Below, one piece after another: positions 10,901 through 19,001 of a stretch of 64,000 nucleotides of DNA; within the stretch, counting starts at the first letter, position 1, and each line of letters opens with the position of its first letter. Made by a program: the position numbers and the translations under genes. Source of the DNA: Oceanidesulfovibrio indonesiensis (lineage in GTDB: Bacteria; Desulfobacterota; Desulfovibrionia; Desulfovibrionales; Desulfovibrionaceae); assembly GCF_007625075.1 (NCBI RefSeq), contig NZ_QMIE01000015.1, forward strand, positions 1 to 64,000. The letters are read 5' to 3'. The notes beneath the pieces are model-generated. The model was given only the letters and a program-made list of their open reading frames with translations. It did no database searches and was not told the origin of the DNA.

Positions 10901-11034
10901 ACGGCCGGAGGTTCAATATCCGGCAACAAGTCGAGGTTGAGCCTGAAAAAAGCCACGCAACCCAGCAATGTAATGGCAGCGAAAACCATAACGGTCGTGA
11001 CCGGCCTGCGGACGGATATCTCCGGTAATTTCAT
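7960..11034 (-). CDS. RND efflux pump inner-membrane subunit (HAE1/AcrB-type)
   Basis: 1024 residues, the usual length of proton-driven tripartite pumps. It opens with a cytoplasmic stretch and membrane helix 1 (ISVRRPVTTVMVFAAITLLG), followed by a large periplasmic loop, the TM4 proton-relay Asp pair (SLAIAVGMVVDDAIVVLENI), a second periplasmic loop and the closing helices (VLMTSLTTIFGMVPLALSRG). It should export hydrophobic compounds with the HlyD-type adaptor and TolC-type channel of the same operon, under the TetR regulator. Start and stop overlap neighbours by 4 bases. Substrates cannot be told from sequence. Confidence 0.95.
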   Translation of the reverse strand: MKLPEISVRRPVTTVMVFAAITLLGCVAFFRLNLDLLPDIEPPAVSVITPYPGASATDVESEVTKYLEDQLSTTPNLDRLESKSKDNIAIVNCIFNWGTDLDVAVNDIREKIDLAKPDLADGAEDPFIFKFSSSMVPVLIMTVTAEESSPDLYRIVDKQIADPLKRVPGVGAVVYIGGQERQINVHFDREAIDAYHISVQQIRNVLAAENLNLPVGTVKIGRNELQIRVAGRYRDAAEIANTVIGSNGDALVRLRDVATVTDAFEEPQEWARSGKLPAIALIIQKQSGTNTVNVIEAIKDRLKTLKTEVPADIEIHGILDNSDHIYAMINSLAEAAVVGGLLVIVVCFLFLRRFRTSLVVSMAIPFSIIVAFIGLFVMDYTINVISMMSLAIAVGMVVDDAIVVLENIVRHVDDGKPPQLAAVEGTSEVGMAVAASTLTIVAVFAPLLLVKGIAGIIFGQLAFMILITILASLFISLTLTPMAASRLLRSRDQRKLNPVFVWSERLLNGIEAGYSHVLGWGLRHRNILLSLIVIVFIGSLALIPLVGTEFFPEVDSGEVEVVLEMAQGTRVEVTAGTTEEMLNAVNAIPEMEASYALAGQTKKGFLTALGFEEGTGIGRIGGRLIDKKERSRHAKEVASELREQVIKLPGVENFSASAVSVIQKAFLGGGRPISIDILGHDIETTDKAAAKIQRIVETTPGAVDVSVSRKRPRPEVRICLDRDKAASLGLNVALVADALRTNYYGFDDTKFREAGDDFDIELRLKKDQRETIREIGETPITTLTGQTIKLRNVASVRETFGPVEIDRKNRTRVTKVQAGVQGRVLGDVVRDVREKMASLDLPPGVSIEWGGEVEEQRKAFRDLTLLLILGIVLVYMVMAGEFEDFVDPFIIMFSVPFAFAGVIWAFVATATPLNLMSFIGVIMLMGIVVKNAIVLVDYTKQLRAGGMTLNEAVVTGGKTRLRPVLMTSLTTIFGMVPLALSRGEGSEIWNALGITVIGGLSVSGLVTLILVPLMYSLVHRGKAK

Positions 11035-11525
11035 TTCTGTTCCCCTTGCTTGTCGTCACCGTCAGCTTCAAAAAAGTCGACTTCCGTCTTAAGGTCCCGA
11101 AGGCATTTGCTTTGCTCGTGCGAACATATCCTGGCCCAGGCAATAACGCTGATCCAACCTGCTGCGACAAGAGAAAGGATAGCGGCGGTTTTTCCAGGAA
11201 AATGGGTTGTGATGGCCCAGATTGCCAGTGCCCCAGATGTGATTCCAACAATCAGCCAGACGAATAGATGGCAAGTGCACGGATCACGATCAGGGACCGG
11301 AGGAGAGAACCAAATCCGTTCCCCGATCTCAGTCCGTTCGAATTCTGCGTCATCAAGGTTTGTTTCAATTATCCTGTTCTTGAACTTGACAACGACAATC
11401 TTCCTTTCGGGCCGTCCACTGAATGATTCCATTCTTTTTTTCTCGATCACTTCTCCTTTGACCCTCAGAGAACGCAGACGATCAACGAGGCGTTTTTCTT
11501 GTAACTGACAAATATTAATTCCCAT
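11031..11525 (-). CDS. Small membrane protein of the efflux operon, unknown function
   Basis: 164 residues. I place the start at 11525 because GGAGGACGGAAG stands directly before that ATG; an upstream in-frame extension would overlap the patatin gene much further. The N-terminal ~85 residues are soluble and charged with beta-strand character (KIVVVKFKNRIIETNL). Two hydrophobic segments follow (FVWLIVGITSGALAIWAI and TAAILSLVAAGWISVIAWA), then a charged tail. It overlaps the patatin gene by 11 bases and the pump gene by 4. It may be an accessory subunit of the pump; no family recognised. Confidence 0.75.
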   Translation of the reverse strand: MGINICQLQEKRLVDRLRSLRVKGEVIEKKRMESFSGRPERKIVVVKFKNRIIETNLDDAEFERTEIGERIWFSPPVPDRDPCTCHLFVWLIVGITSGALAIWAITTHFPGKTAAILSLVAAGWISVIAWARICSHEQSKCLRDLKTEVDFFEADGDDKQGEQK

Positions 11526-12522
11526 CTTCCGTCCTCCCCGGTAAAAAACCTCCTGGCAAATCTCTTTTGGCGGCACACTTCCATCTTTCTTTGAGCTGCA
11601 CCATGGCTTCTCGGTACCCCTCGGCAATGGCCTCCTCGGCCCGATGGAATTCGAGAAAACGAACATCCCCCAGCTTCGGCCGAATCAGCAGATCGGGCGG
11701 ATCGGTTGCCAATCTTGTTGCGGTGATCTGCACTTCCATAATATTGATTGCAGTCGTCAACACATCAAAGATATTTGGCACGGGGTCCCTTTGCAGCCAC
11801 TGGCGCACTTGCGATAACGCGGGCGAACCGAATTCGCTGAGCCTGTTGGTCAGATCCTGCGCGATTCTCCATTCTGCGGGCTGGGGCTGAACAACCATAC
11901 CTGCCACCGATGAATCAACCGGAGCGATGCCGGCGGTACTCCTTTTGTCGATAATGTCATGGTTCAAATCAACAGCGATGACGTAATCCGCTCCCATTTT
12001 CCTGACAGCGCTCACCGGCACGGGGTTGACCAGCCCTCCATCCACCAGAAAGCCGCCGTTTTTCCTGACCGGCGTGAAAATGCCCGGAACCGAGATGCTC
12101 GCGCGGATTGCCTCTATGAGGTCCCCTTTGTTCAACACGACCTCACGACCCGTGGCCAGGTCGGTGGCAACCGCGCAATAGCGGAGAGGTAATTCTTCAA
12201 TGTTCATTTCTCGAACATGAGAACGAAAGAAATCGCTGATCTTCTTTCCATCAATGAGTCCCGACCTCGGAAAAGTTACATCCAGGAAGGAAACAATCTG
12301 TTTCCAGTCGAGCTGACGGGCAAAATTTTCCAGCACATCCATTTTGCCAAGGGCACATGCGGCCCCTACCAACGAACCAATGCTGGTGCCGGCGACGTAC
12401 CTGATTTCTATTCCTGCCTCAGCTAGTGCCTGCAATACACCGATATGAGACCATCCCCGTGCGGAGCCGCTACCCAGAGCCAGGCCGATATTTTTCGGAA
12501 AACCTGAGCTATCGTCCGACAT
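11515..12522 (-). CDS. Patatin-like phospholipase (RssA-type)
   Basis: 335 residues from the ATG at 12522, which overlaps the adaptor gene by 14 bases. It has the full set of patatin features: the oxyanion-hole glycine-rich stretch LGSGSARGW, the nucleophile elbow GTSIG (Ser) and the catalytic Asp in DGG (VDGGLVNPVP). Such enzymes hydrolyse acyl esters of phospholipids. The tail (TRLATDPPDLLIRPKLGD) also fits the RssA-like subgroup. Its place inside an RND operon suggests a link to membrane remodelling or lipid/acyl export, but that is inference. Confidence 0.9.
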   Translation of the reverse strand: MSDDSSGFPKNIGLALGSGSARGWSHIGVLQALAEAGIEIRYVAGTSIGSLVGAACALGKMDVLENFARQLDWKQIVSFLDVTFPRSGLIDGKKISDFFRSHVREMNIEELPLRYCAVATDLATGREVVLNKGDLIEAIRASISVPGIFTPVRKNGGFLVDGGLVNPVPVSAVRKMGADYVIAVDLNHDIIDKRSTAGIAPVDSSVAGMVVQPQPAEWRIAQDLTNRLSEFGSPALSQVRQWLQRDPVPNIFDVLTTAINIMEVQITATRLATDPPDLLIRPKLGDVRFLEFHRAEEAIAEGYREAMVQLKERWKCAAKRDLPGGFLPGRTEDGN

Positions 12523-13726
12523 GTTCACCGCCGTTCTTCTTGAAAAGTTGTCCCCCAGAGTTATCCGTCCCATTCTTGTTCAAAATATCTTGCACGCTTA
12601 CCTCCATGCCTGACTGTAAACGTCCCGCTCCGCTGGTGACCACTTTGTCATTCTCAACCAAGCCGCCCATCACTTCGGCAAATTGGTCATCCATGGCCCT
12701 AATTTCGACCGTTCGCTTATGGGCCTTATTTCCTTCCACCACAAAAACGTAATAGGTGCCGCTGCCGGGGAGGCGTTGCAAGGTTTCACGGGGAACGGCA
12801 AGGGACCTTCTTTTCTCTGCCGAAAGCTTCACCCTGGCATACATTCCGTCCACCAACTTCCCGGACGGATTCGGCACCTCGATTCTCATGCGGAAAGTAC
12901 GCGTCTTTCGGTCCACCAATGGATTGATAACGGTTACTTTCCCTGAATACTCATGTCCCGGGAAGGCGTCTGTCGTGATCAGCGCAACAGTTCCAACGAC
13001 AATCCGGCCAATGTCTGCTTCCGGCAAATCGACATCCAGGTTCAGAGATGTTTGGTCCACGATTAGCAGAAGTCGGCCGCCGGGAGCGACCGCCTGACCG
13101 ATTTCCACATTTCTCTCCACGACAGCGCCGCCGATAGGCGATCGGATATCTGCATCCTTGAGATGTTCCAGCGCTGTCTCCAAGGCGGCCTTTGCCTGGT
13201 CCCTCTGTGCTCGGGCGTAGAACACCGCTTCCTTGGCGCTTTTAAAGGCCGCTTCTGATGCATCAAAGCGACTTTGCGGAATCACTTTTTCCTTCAGCAG
13301 TTCGATTGCGCGTCGGTATTCTTTCTCGGCCTGTTCAAAATGGGCTTCAGCCTGCGGAACTGCTGCTTCCGCAGCTGCTAGCGCCGCCCGGGCCTGCTTG
13401 ACGCCGAGATCATAGTTTGTTCTGTCCAGTTTTATAACGACCTCACCGGCATTGACGCGCTCACCGATATCAACCAGAACCCGGCTCACCGTTCCTGCCA
13501 CCTTGGGGCTTAGCGGACTCGTGTCTCGGGCTTTCAAGGTGCCGACGGCGCTGATTTCATCAGCGAATTCGTGCGGGACAACAGATGCGATTGTGACAGG
13601 CAACGCCTTGCCCGCCGCGTTCGGATCTTCATCTTTTTGCCATTGCTTCCTGGAAACTTGGACAGCCAAGAACGCAATAACAGCAGCCGCAATAGCAATG
13701 GATATATAGACTCCTCTTCGTCTCAT
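12509..13726 (-). CDS. Periplasmic adaptor of an RND pump (HlyD/MFP family)
   Basis: 405 residues. An N-terminal anchor (VYISIAIAAAVIAFLAVQVS) is followed by a lipoyl half (GTVSRVLVDIGERVNAGEVV), a long alpha-helical hairpin rich in Ala/Glu/Gln, the second lipoyl half (DIRSPIGGAVVERNVEIGQAV), a beta-barrel and a membrane-proximal domain. This is the standard adaptor layout connecting the RND pump to the outer-membrane channel. It overlaps the TolC-like gene by 4 bases (ATGA). Confidence 0.93.
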   Translation of the reverse strand: MRRRGVYISIAIAAAVIAFLAVQVSRKQWQKDEDPNAAGKALPVTIASVVPHEFADEISAVGTLKARDTSPLSPKVAGTVSRVLVDIGERVNAGEVVIKLDRTNYDLGVKQARAALAAAEAAVPQAEAHFEQAEKEYRRAIELLKEKVIPQSRFDASEAAFKSAKEAVFYARAQRDQAKAALETALEHLKDADIRSPIGGAVVERNVEIGQAVAPGGRLLLIVDQTSLNLDVDLPEADIGRIVVGTVALITTDAFPGHEYSGKVTVINPLVDRKTRTFRMRIEVPNPSGKLVDGMYARVKLSAEKRRSLAVPRETLQRLPGSGTYYVFVVEGNKAHKRTVEIRAMDDQFAEVMGGLVENDKVVTSGAGRLQSGMEVSVQDILNKNGTDNSGGQLFKKNGGEHVGR

Positions 13727-15198
13727 TCGGCAGACTCCTTTTCCTTGATATCAGGCGGCTCTATCACCATTACGCCCACCGCTCGATGAAGGGCGGCAAG
13801 GGCAACGTTGTAATCAAAAAGAGCCTGTGTGTGATTCGCTTCAGCTCGACTTAAGGCCGTACGAACGTCCAGCACGTCGGTATTTGTGCCTTCTCCTGCC
13901 CGGTAGCTGGCTCTTGCCAGGCGGTAAGCCTCCCTGGCTGTCTTCAGTGCACTCTCAGCCGCATCGATATTCTTTTCTGCTTTTCCGAGGTCCAGGAAGG
14001 CTTGGCGCACTTCAAGACGAATGCGATCTGTCGTTTTATCTCGCTGGATTTTTACCTGAGCCCGTTGCGATCCCGCCTCTCTGACCTTGGCAGCGGTTTT
14101 CCCTCAATTCCAGAGGGGAAACTGCGCCCCTATTCCAACCGTCCAATGCTCTCCGCCTTCCAGATCCCGAAAATCGCCTTCCATATATTCGTAACGCCCT
14201 TCCAGGGCAATGGTAGGCAGGTATTCTCCCCTGGCCGCTTTAAGCGCCTGCTCCGCAGCTGCCATTTTGGAATCCATTGCAGACAGTTCGGGACGTTGCG
14301 AAAGGGCCAACTCGGTGAGAGACGAAAGATCCGCCCCCGGCCCGGGCGACCGCACCAAGGCTTCCGTCAAACGGACTGATTCTTCAAGGGGCATGCTCAG
14401 CAAGTTCTTAAGTGCAGAATATGCCAGGTCGACGGCGTTGTCAGCGCCATTCAGATCTTTGCGGGCATTGGCAAGTTCCGTTCGGGTGCGAAGCAGGTCA
14501 ATTTCCGGATTCGCCCCTTTCTCCACCAGAATCGCCACGTCATGTTCATGCACATTGAGAAGATCGACGGCCTCCACGGCAACACCTTGAAACGCTTCGG
14601 CCAACTGTGCGGTCCGATAAGCGCGTGTAACCTGGAAAACGACTTCCTCTTCAACGGCCCTGTTCTCTTGAGCTTGAGCGTCTCGTGAATACTGGGATGC
14701 CTTGCGCGCCGCATTCAATCGCCCTCCCGTGAAAATGGGCTGCCGGATGACGAGCCCCGCCTTGTATTGATCACGATCCATGAAGGTCAATGATTGCGGT
14801 CCCATTGCAAAACTCAACTCCTCGTCCAGTCGTGTATAGGAAGCCTCCGCCCCCAAAAATGGGAGCATAGCCGATCTGGCCTGAGTTATCTTTGTATTGG
14901 CTTGAGTCAGGGCTTCCCGTGTAAGGCGGATATCGTAATTCTGTTGCAACGCTATTTTCAGGCAATCGCTTAACGAAAGGTGTATATTGCCATCCTTTTC
15001 GAGCTTGCGAAGCTCCTCAACGGGAGCAGAGGGACGATTGCCTTCTATTTCCGGCGATTTTTCGGCGATTGCATCGGAATGGCCGTGCAACGGCTCGGCG
15101 GCAGCGCTAATAGAAATACAACCCGCTGTCAGCAGCAATCCACCTCCCACCAGAAGCATAACCATGGTGCGAGCTGTTATCCTTAAGGCTTTTTTCAT
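13723..15198 (-). pseudogene. TolC/OprM-type outer membrane efflux protein interrupted by one in-frame TGA
   Basis: Read leftward from 15198, the frame encodes a lipoprotein signal (hydrophobic stretch ending LLTAGC) and a TolC-type channel protein (LSLSDCLKIALQQNYDIRLT, AGLVIRQPIFTGGRLNAARKA). It reaches LWN, then a TGA at 14104-14106. Beyond the stop the same frame continues without any shift as GKTAAKVREAGSQRAQV and on through RLARASYRAGEGTNTDVLDV to the stop at 13723. Family members usually have a Gly here (F/W-x-GG-K/R), so a GGA-to-TGA change explains it. The full frame would be about 491 residues, normal length. It overlaps the TetR gene and the adaptor gene by 4 bases each. The cause could be a true nonsense mutation, strain variation or a base error. 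Confidence 0.85.
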
Positions 15199-15815
15199 TC
15201 GGCCATCACCCCTTTGAGAAACATGTCACTGATCACCGGGGCATTCGCCTTGTATGAATGCCGTTCCGGATCTTCCAGCCAACAGAAGAGAAAAGCGTTG
15301 GTGATTCCCTCCAGGGCCACGGCCATATAGTAGGGGTTCAGATCGCGAAGCACGTTTTTGCGAATACCTTTTTCCAGTGTCGAAGCCAGTTGCTCTACCA
15401 GTTCGTCATAAAGCTTGCGAATGTCCTGATCGAGACCGGCCTTGATGTTGAAACTCGCACCCCGCGTTTCAGCAAAATAGAGCCGCAACGTGGCAACGTC
15501 ATCGGCAAAGATCCCCGCTTTAGCGGAAATGTAGTCTTTGAGAATAGTCAGGACGTCACCTTCCCTCGAAAGGACTCCGCTCAGGGTATGATGATATTCC
15601 GCTGCCTTTTCCATCATGAGGGCCTTGTAGAGGTGCTCCTTGTTCTTGAAGAATTTGTAAAGCGTTCCGATGGCAAACTCTGCTCTTTCTGCAATCTCGT
15701 GCATGGATACGTTGTGGTATCCTTTCTTCGAGAAAAGCTCGAGTGCAGCGGCAAGCATCTGCCGACGATGTCTGCGTTTTTCTCTTTCCCGACGTGGGAG
15801 CTTCTCATCTTGCAT
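15195..15815 (-). CDS. TetR family transcriptional regulator
   Basis: 206 residues with the typical N-terminal HTH (RRQMLAAALELFSKKGYHNVSM, IAERAEFAIGTLYKFFKNKEHLY) and a helical ligand-binding C-terminal domain. A good ribosome binding site (GGAGG) precedes the ATG at 15815. First gene of the leftward efflux operon, overlapping the TolC-like gene by 4 bases; it is probably the ligand-responsive repressor of its own operon. About 85 bases of AT-rich DNA upstream (15830-15915) would hold promoter and operator. Confidence 0.92.
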   Translation of the reverse strand: MQDEKLPRREREKRRHRRQMLAAALELFSKKGYHNVSMHEIAERAEFAIGTLYKFFKNKEHLYKALMMEKAAEYHHTLSGVLSREGDVLTILKDYISAKAGIFADDVATLRLYFAETRGASFNIKAGLDQDIRKLYDELVEQLASTLEKGIRKNVLRDLNPYYMAVALEGITNAFLFCWLEDPERHSYKANAPVISDMFLKGVMAE

Positions 15816-15963
15816 TGCCTGACCTCCGTTTCCTTGGCAGCATAGAACATTTAAAAACGTGACGGCATGTTCATTTTATGACGTTATATTCTAACCAATA
15901 CGCGCGTTGGCTCCTTGTGTCAAGCGGAAAACCAATAATCCGGATAAGGCCGCAAAGATCGGT

Positions 15964-16488
15964 TCACGGGCGTAACCACTGGCCACTGGCGACTCTTTCC
16001 GCGTAAGGCGGGCATGGAATCCAATAGGTCCAGGCTGGAATCGAGGTGCGACCGCATAGCACCGCCACCATCACCCGCTGGTACATGCTGTGCCCGCCGG
16101 GCCGGAAGCCTTCCAGCCGGTCGATGGGCGGCAGGTCGCGTTGCGGGTCGGTGAAGGTCACCAGCTCTCCGTGGATCAGATTCCAGTCGCCGGTCGGGCG
16201 TCCGAAGCACGGCGTGCCGATCTCCTGCTGTCTGCGGGCGTCGGCCAATGGATCAACACTGCCCCGGGCCAGGATCAGGCCTTCCGGCACCTCGATGGCC
16301 GGGAACCCGGCGTGGAGATGGTAGAGCCTGCCCCAGACCACGGCCTGTTCGATGCTGCGGGCCTGGGCGCAGAAGCGCTGATGGTTCCAATAGCCCCGTT
16401 TCAGGGTGCCGTAGACGAAGAGCCGGAGGATGGTCTCGGGACTGTCTTCCGGATTTGTGTTCAGCTTTGATGGTTCTCCAATGTTCAT
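15964..16488 (-). CDS. Gamma-glutamylcyclotransferase (AIG2/GGCT fold)
   Basis: 174 residues. The fold signature FVYGTLKRGYWNHQRF is near residue 25, followed by WGRLYHLHAGFPAIEV and GELVTFTDPQRDLPPIDRLEGF, as in GGCT/AIG2 proteins. These enzymes release 5-oxoproline from gamma-glutamyl amides. Here it is the last gene of an amidoligase operon (ATGA overlap with the amidotransferase gene), where it is expected to undo or edit isopeptide-like gamma-glutamyl links. It is the leftmost gene of the phage block. Confidence 0.85.
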   Translation of the reverse strand: MNIGEPSKLNTNPEDSPETILRLFVYGTLKRGYWNHQRFCAQARSIEQAVVWGRLYHLHAGFPAIEVPEGLILARGSVDPLADARRQQEIGTPCFGRPTGDWNLIHGELVTFTDPQRDLPPIDRLEGFRPGGHSMYQRVMVAVLCGRTSIPAWTYWIPCPPYAERVASGQWLRP

Positions 16489-17282
16489 GCATTCACTCCT
16501 TCGGGCAGTGTCCCTTTGCGCTCCTGGGGTATGAAGCGGAATTCGCTGTTTTCGATGGCCCGCACATCCTTGTGGCGGATGGTGAGCATGGTCATGGGCG
16601 GCACCTCCAGCTCGCGCCAGCCCGGATCAAAGTCCACGGCAAAGTCGATGAAGGCTGGCTCCGAGGCGTAGAGCACCACCCGGTGCTGGCGGTGGATGCG
16701 CAGGCAGAGCGGTTTGTTGCCCTTGAGCACGGTGATGGTGCCGGGGTCGAGCCGCGAGGCCAGCACGGCGCTCATCTGGCCGCGACAGAGGGCGAGCGCC
16801 TTCTTCAGGCCCTCCTGGTCGATGGGGCCTTCGGGCGCGAAGCGGTCGGCCAGGCGGAAGATCAGCTCGCTGTCCACTTCGGCGAAGCGCGGCAGCCCGA
16901 GACGGCGGAACAGATAATCGGCGTTGTAGATGGTGCCGTTGTGGGTACCGATGACGATCCCGGCCCGGATGGGATGGTTGTTGCGGTTGTTGAACTCGTT
17001 GCCCCGGGTGCGCCAGCGGGTGTGGCCCATGAGGATGGTGGTCTCGTTGTCGACCTGCCCGAGCAGCTCCTGGAACGGCTTCTCGTAGACCAGTTCGTGC
17101 GCCCGCATCGGCCGCTTGAAGATCCGGTGGCTGCCGTCGATCTTGAGCCAGGCCAGACCGGAGGCGTGCGGGCCGCGCTCCTCGCTGTGCAGCAGCATGC
17201 GGATGAAGACCTCGCGCAGGTAATCCTGCTCGTCCGGCCGTCTGCGCTTGCGGCCGAAGATGATGCCTACTTGTCCGCACAT
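16485..17282 (-). CDS. Class II glutamine amidotransferase (Ntn hydrolase)
   Basis: 265 residues when started at the ATG at 17282. That start puts Cys at position 2 (MCGQVGIIFGRKRR), the N-terminal nucleophile needed after Met removal. Supporting motifs are GHTRWRT, the GTHNGTIYN loop and EVDSELIFRL, all seen in GlmS/PurF/AsnB-type glutaminase domains. No synthetase domain is fused, so it probably supplies ammonia to, or cleaves, a product of the amidoligase encoded two genes upstream. It overlaps the preceding gene by 16 bases and the following one by 4. Confidence 0.88.
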   Translation of the reverse strand: MCGQVGIIFGRKRRRPDEQDYLREVFIRMLLHSEERGPHASGLAWLKIDGSHRIFKRPMRAHELVYEKPFQELLGQVDNETTILMGHTRWRTRGNEFNNRNNHPIRAGIVIGTHNGTIYNADYLFRRLGLPRFAEVDSELIFRLADRFAPEGPIDQEGLKKALALCRGQMSAVLASRLDPGTITVLKGNKPLCLRIHRQHRVVLYASEPAFIDFAVDFDPGWRELEVPPMTMLTIRHKDVRAIENSEFRFIPQERKGTLPEGVNA

Positions 17283-17788
17283 GGAGCCGGGTCCTCCTTG
17301 CCGCCGAAGTTCTTGCCGAGCGGTCTTGTCCCATCGAGGACGAAGGCCGCGTACTCGCGCCGGTGGCCCGTCAGCCACTCGGCCACCTCTGGGTAGCCCA
17401 TCTCGGCGGTCAGCCGGGTCACCTCCGGGTGGTCGAGCATGTTGGTGCGCCCGGAGAGCCGCACCGTTTCCAGGGCTTCGAGGAATCGTTCCGGCCAGGG
17501 ATCGCTGGCCTTGTCGTCGGGCAGGAACTCGATCAGGCCGTGCCGCGCCAGGCGGGTGAGAAACTCGGCGGCCGCAGCGGCGGCGTCCTCCGGCAACGGC
17601 TGGGTCGGACCGCCTTCGATGCCGGAGAGCACCTCGGTCATGTAGTCCCGGGGCGCTCGGCTGGCGGTAAACGGCGTCTGGCCGCGCATCAACTCGACAA
17701 CTTCGAGGCAGTCGGCGGCCTGCAGGGTTTCCCCGCTGCCGGGGATCGGTTCGCCGGAAAGCCGGGTGGAGCGGATCAGAATTTTCAT
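17267..17788 (-). CDS. DUF5049-like protein of the amidoligase operon
   Basis: 173 residues. The C-terminal part (ALETVRLSGRTNMLDHPEVT ... EVAEWLTGHRREYAAFVLDG) resembles the DUF5049 signature (VRxSGxTNMxD, then a helix, then YxxFI). The N-terminal half (RSTRLSGEPIPGSGETL, ADCLEVVELMRGQTPFTASR) is not a domain I can name. It lies between the amidoligase and the amidotransferase and overlaps the latter by 16 bases. DUF5049-type proteins recur beside GGCT proteins in phages; a carrier or substrate-recognition role is conceivable but unproven. Confidence 0.7.
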   Translation of the reverse strand: MKILIRSTRLSGEPIPGSGETLQAADCLEVVELMRGQTPFTASRAPRDYMTEVLSGIEGGPTQPLPEDAAAAAAEFLTRLARHGLIEFLPDDKASDPWPERFLEALETVRLSGRTNMLDHPEVTRLTAEMGYPEVAEWLTGHRREYAAFVLDGTRPLGKNFGGKEDPAPCADK

Positions 17789-17799
17789 GGAGCCCCTCC

Positions 17800-18756
17800 T
17801 TAAACAGTGAGGCCGGGAACTTGCCCGGCCTCGTTGGTGTGAGTGGTGGTTTCGTCCGGAAGGACCTCCTCCGGTTTAGGCCGTCCGTTCTTGAAGGCGG
17901 CGTCGCCGGGCATGTTGGCCATCAGATGCTTGCGGGCGGTCTTAAACTCGTCGCCGATCAGGCCGAGGTGGAGCAGGAAGACTCGAAAGTCGTACTTGGC
18001 GCTCTGGGGATCGAAGCCCCGCTTGCGGCTGGAGGCGGCCCGACCGTTGAGCGCCTTGGCGGCGACGGCGAGGCAGAACTGCAGGTAGGCCTTGATCCGT
18101 CCCGCGTGGAGGGTCGCCTCGAACCAGCGGAACTCCACCGTGCCCCGGTACCAGATGTTGTGCAGGTTGACCCCGTGGTAGCGGCTGTTGTCGTAGTGCT
18201 GGGGCTGGCGGTTGTGATAGCCGTACCAGATGCGGTTGAGCTGGTCCTTGGTGCGGGGGCGATGCTGTTCGATGCGCTGGATCAGCTCGTCGCTCACCGG
18301 CCGCGTGTAGCGGTTGAGCCGGTCGCGGCTGATGCCGAGGGCGTGGAGGATCAGCGGCTCCTGCTTGTAGATGATCTTGGCCAGGTTACCCAGGTGCCTG
18401 CCGTCGAAGGGCGCGGCGTCGATATGGATGTGGATGCCGCACTGGCTGTTGATCTTGCCTCCGGCGCGGCGGATGGCCCGGACCGCCTCCTGCAGTTGCG
18501 GGATGTCGTCGTAGCCGAGCACCGGGCTGACCACCTCGGCCCGCAGATGGGCCGGGACGCTGGTCAGGGAGGCGTCCCCCACCACCTTCCAGACGCGGCC
18601 GCGCAGGTCCTCGACCTCCCAGGGGTCATAGCTGCTGGGGATGCCGACATGGCGGACCGTGCCGCCCACCACCGAGTGGATGGCCCAGGCGATCTGTTCC
18701 CGGGTGCGTTTTACGGTCTCGATCTCGATCCCGTAGTGGATCTCTTTCAGGTTCAT
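17800..18756 (-). CDS. Amidoligase (COOH-NH2 ligase, PF12224-type)
   Basis: 318 residues from the ATG at 18756, chosen for its GACGGAGG ribosome site. It shows the family's catalytic landmarks: the early acidic motif YGIEIET, a [10 protein letters not shown] metal/substrate motif near residue 140, and the late [20 protein letters not shown] motif near residue 220. Amidoligases are glutamine-synthetase-fold enzymes predicted to join carboxyl and amino groups, making gamma-glutamyl or isopeptide links on peptides or small metabolites. First gene of a four-gene leftward operon with DUF5049-like, class II amidotransferase and GGCT genes. This combination was predicted by comparative genomics as a mobile-element modification system; I know of no experimental function. 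Confidence 0.88.
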   Translation of the reverse strand: MNLKEIHYGIEIETVKRTREQIAWAIHSVVGGTVRHVGIPSSYDPWEVEDLRGRVWKVVGDASLTSVPAHLRAEVVSPVLGYDDIPQLQEAVRAIRRAGGKINSQCGIHIHIDAAPFDGRHLGNLAKIIYKQEPLILHALGISRDRLNRYTRPVSDELIQRIEQHRPRTKDQLNRIWYGYHNRQPQHYDNSRYHGVNLHNIWYRGTVEFRWFEATLHAGRIKAYLQFCLAVAAKALNGRAASSRKRGFDPQSAKYDFRVFLLHLGLIGDEFKTARKHLMANMPGDAAFKNGRPKPEEVLPDETTTHTNEAGQVPGLTV

Positions 18757-18938
18757 GCGTGCCTCCGTCGTTCGTGGCGCTTCTAAGTCGTTGTCAGGCA
18801 AGGCTTTTTAGCCTCCGCTTACACCATGAATGCTTCTTTCCGGACACAAATCAAGTAGAAGAACAGCCGAAGCCGACATTTAACACGTTTATTTTCAATG
18901 ACTTGCGAACTAGGCCGGATTGGGCGGCGCACAGGCGG

Positions 18939-18978
18939 CAGAAACCCCGGAACGGGCTGGCCGTATCCGGGGTTTCTG
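18939..18978. terminator. Perfect 13-bp hairpin between phage late genes and amidoligase operon
   Basis: CAGAAACCCCGGA (18939-18951) and TCCGGGGTTTCTG (18966-18978) pair perfectly around a 14-base loop. It lies just downstream of the last phage late gene read leftward. A T-run is missing, so it may be an RNA processing or weak termination hairpin that separates the amidoligase operon from upstream transcription. Confidence 0.5.
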
Positions 18979-19001
18979 GGTTGGCGGTGGCAGTGAGCCG
19001 G

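Noticed and set aside
14104-14106. TGA in the TolC-like gene as a selenocysteine codon
   Set aside because: The expected residue is Gly in a structural loop, no selenoprotein family is involved, and a one-base GGA-to-TGA change explains it.
15920-15963. Attachment site duplicate of the tmRNA 3' end at the left border of the phage block
   Set aside because: I looked for GTCGAACCCCCGTCC-like sequence here and found none.
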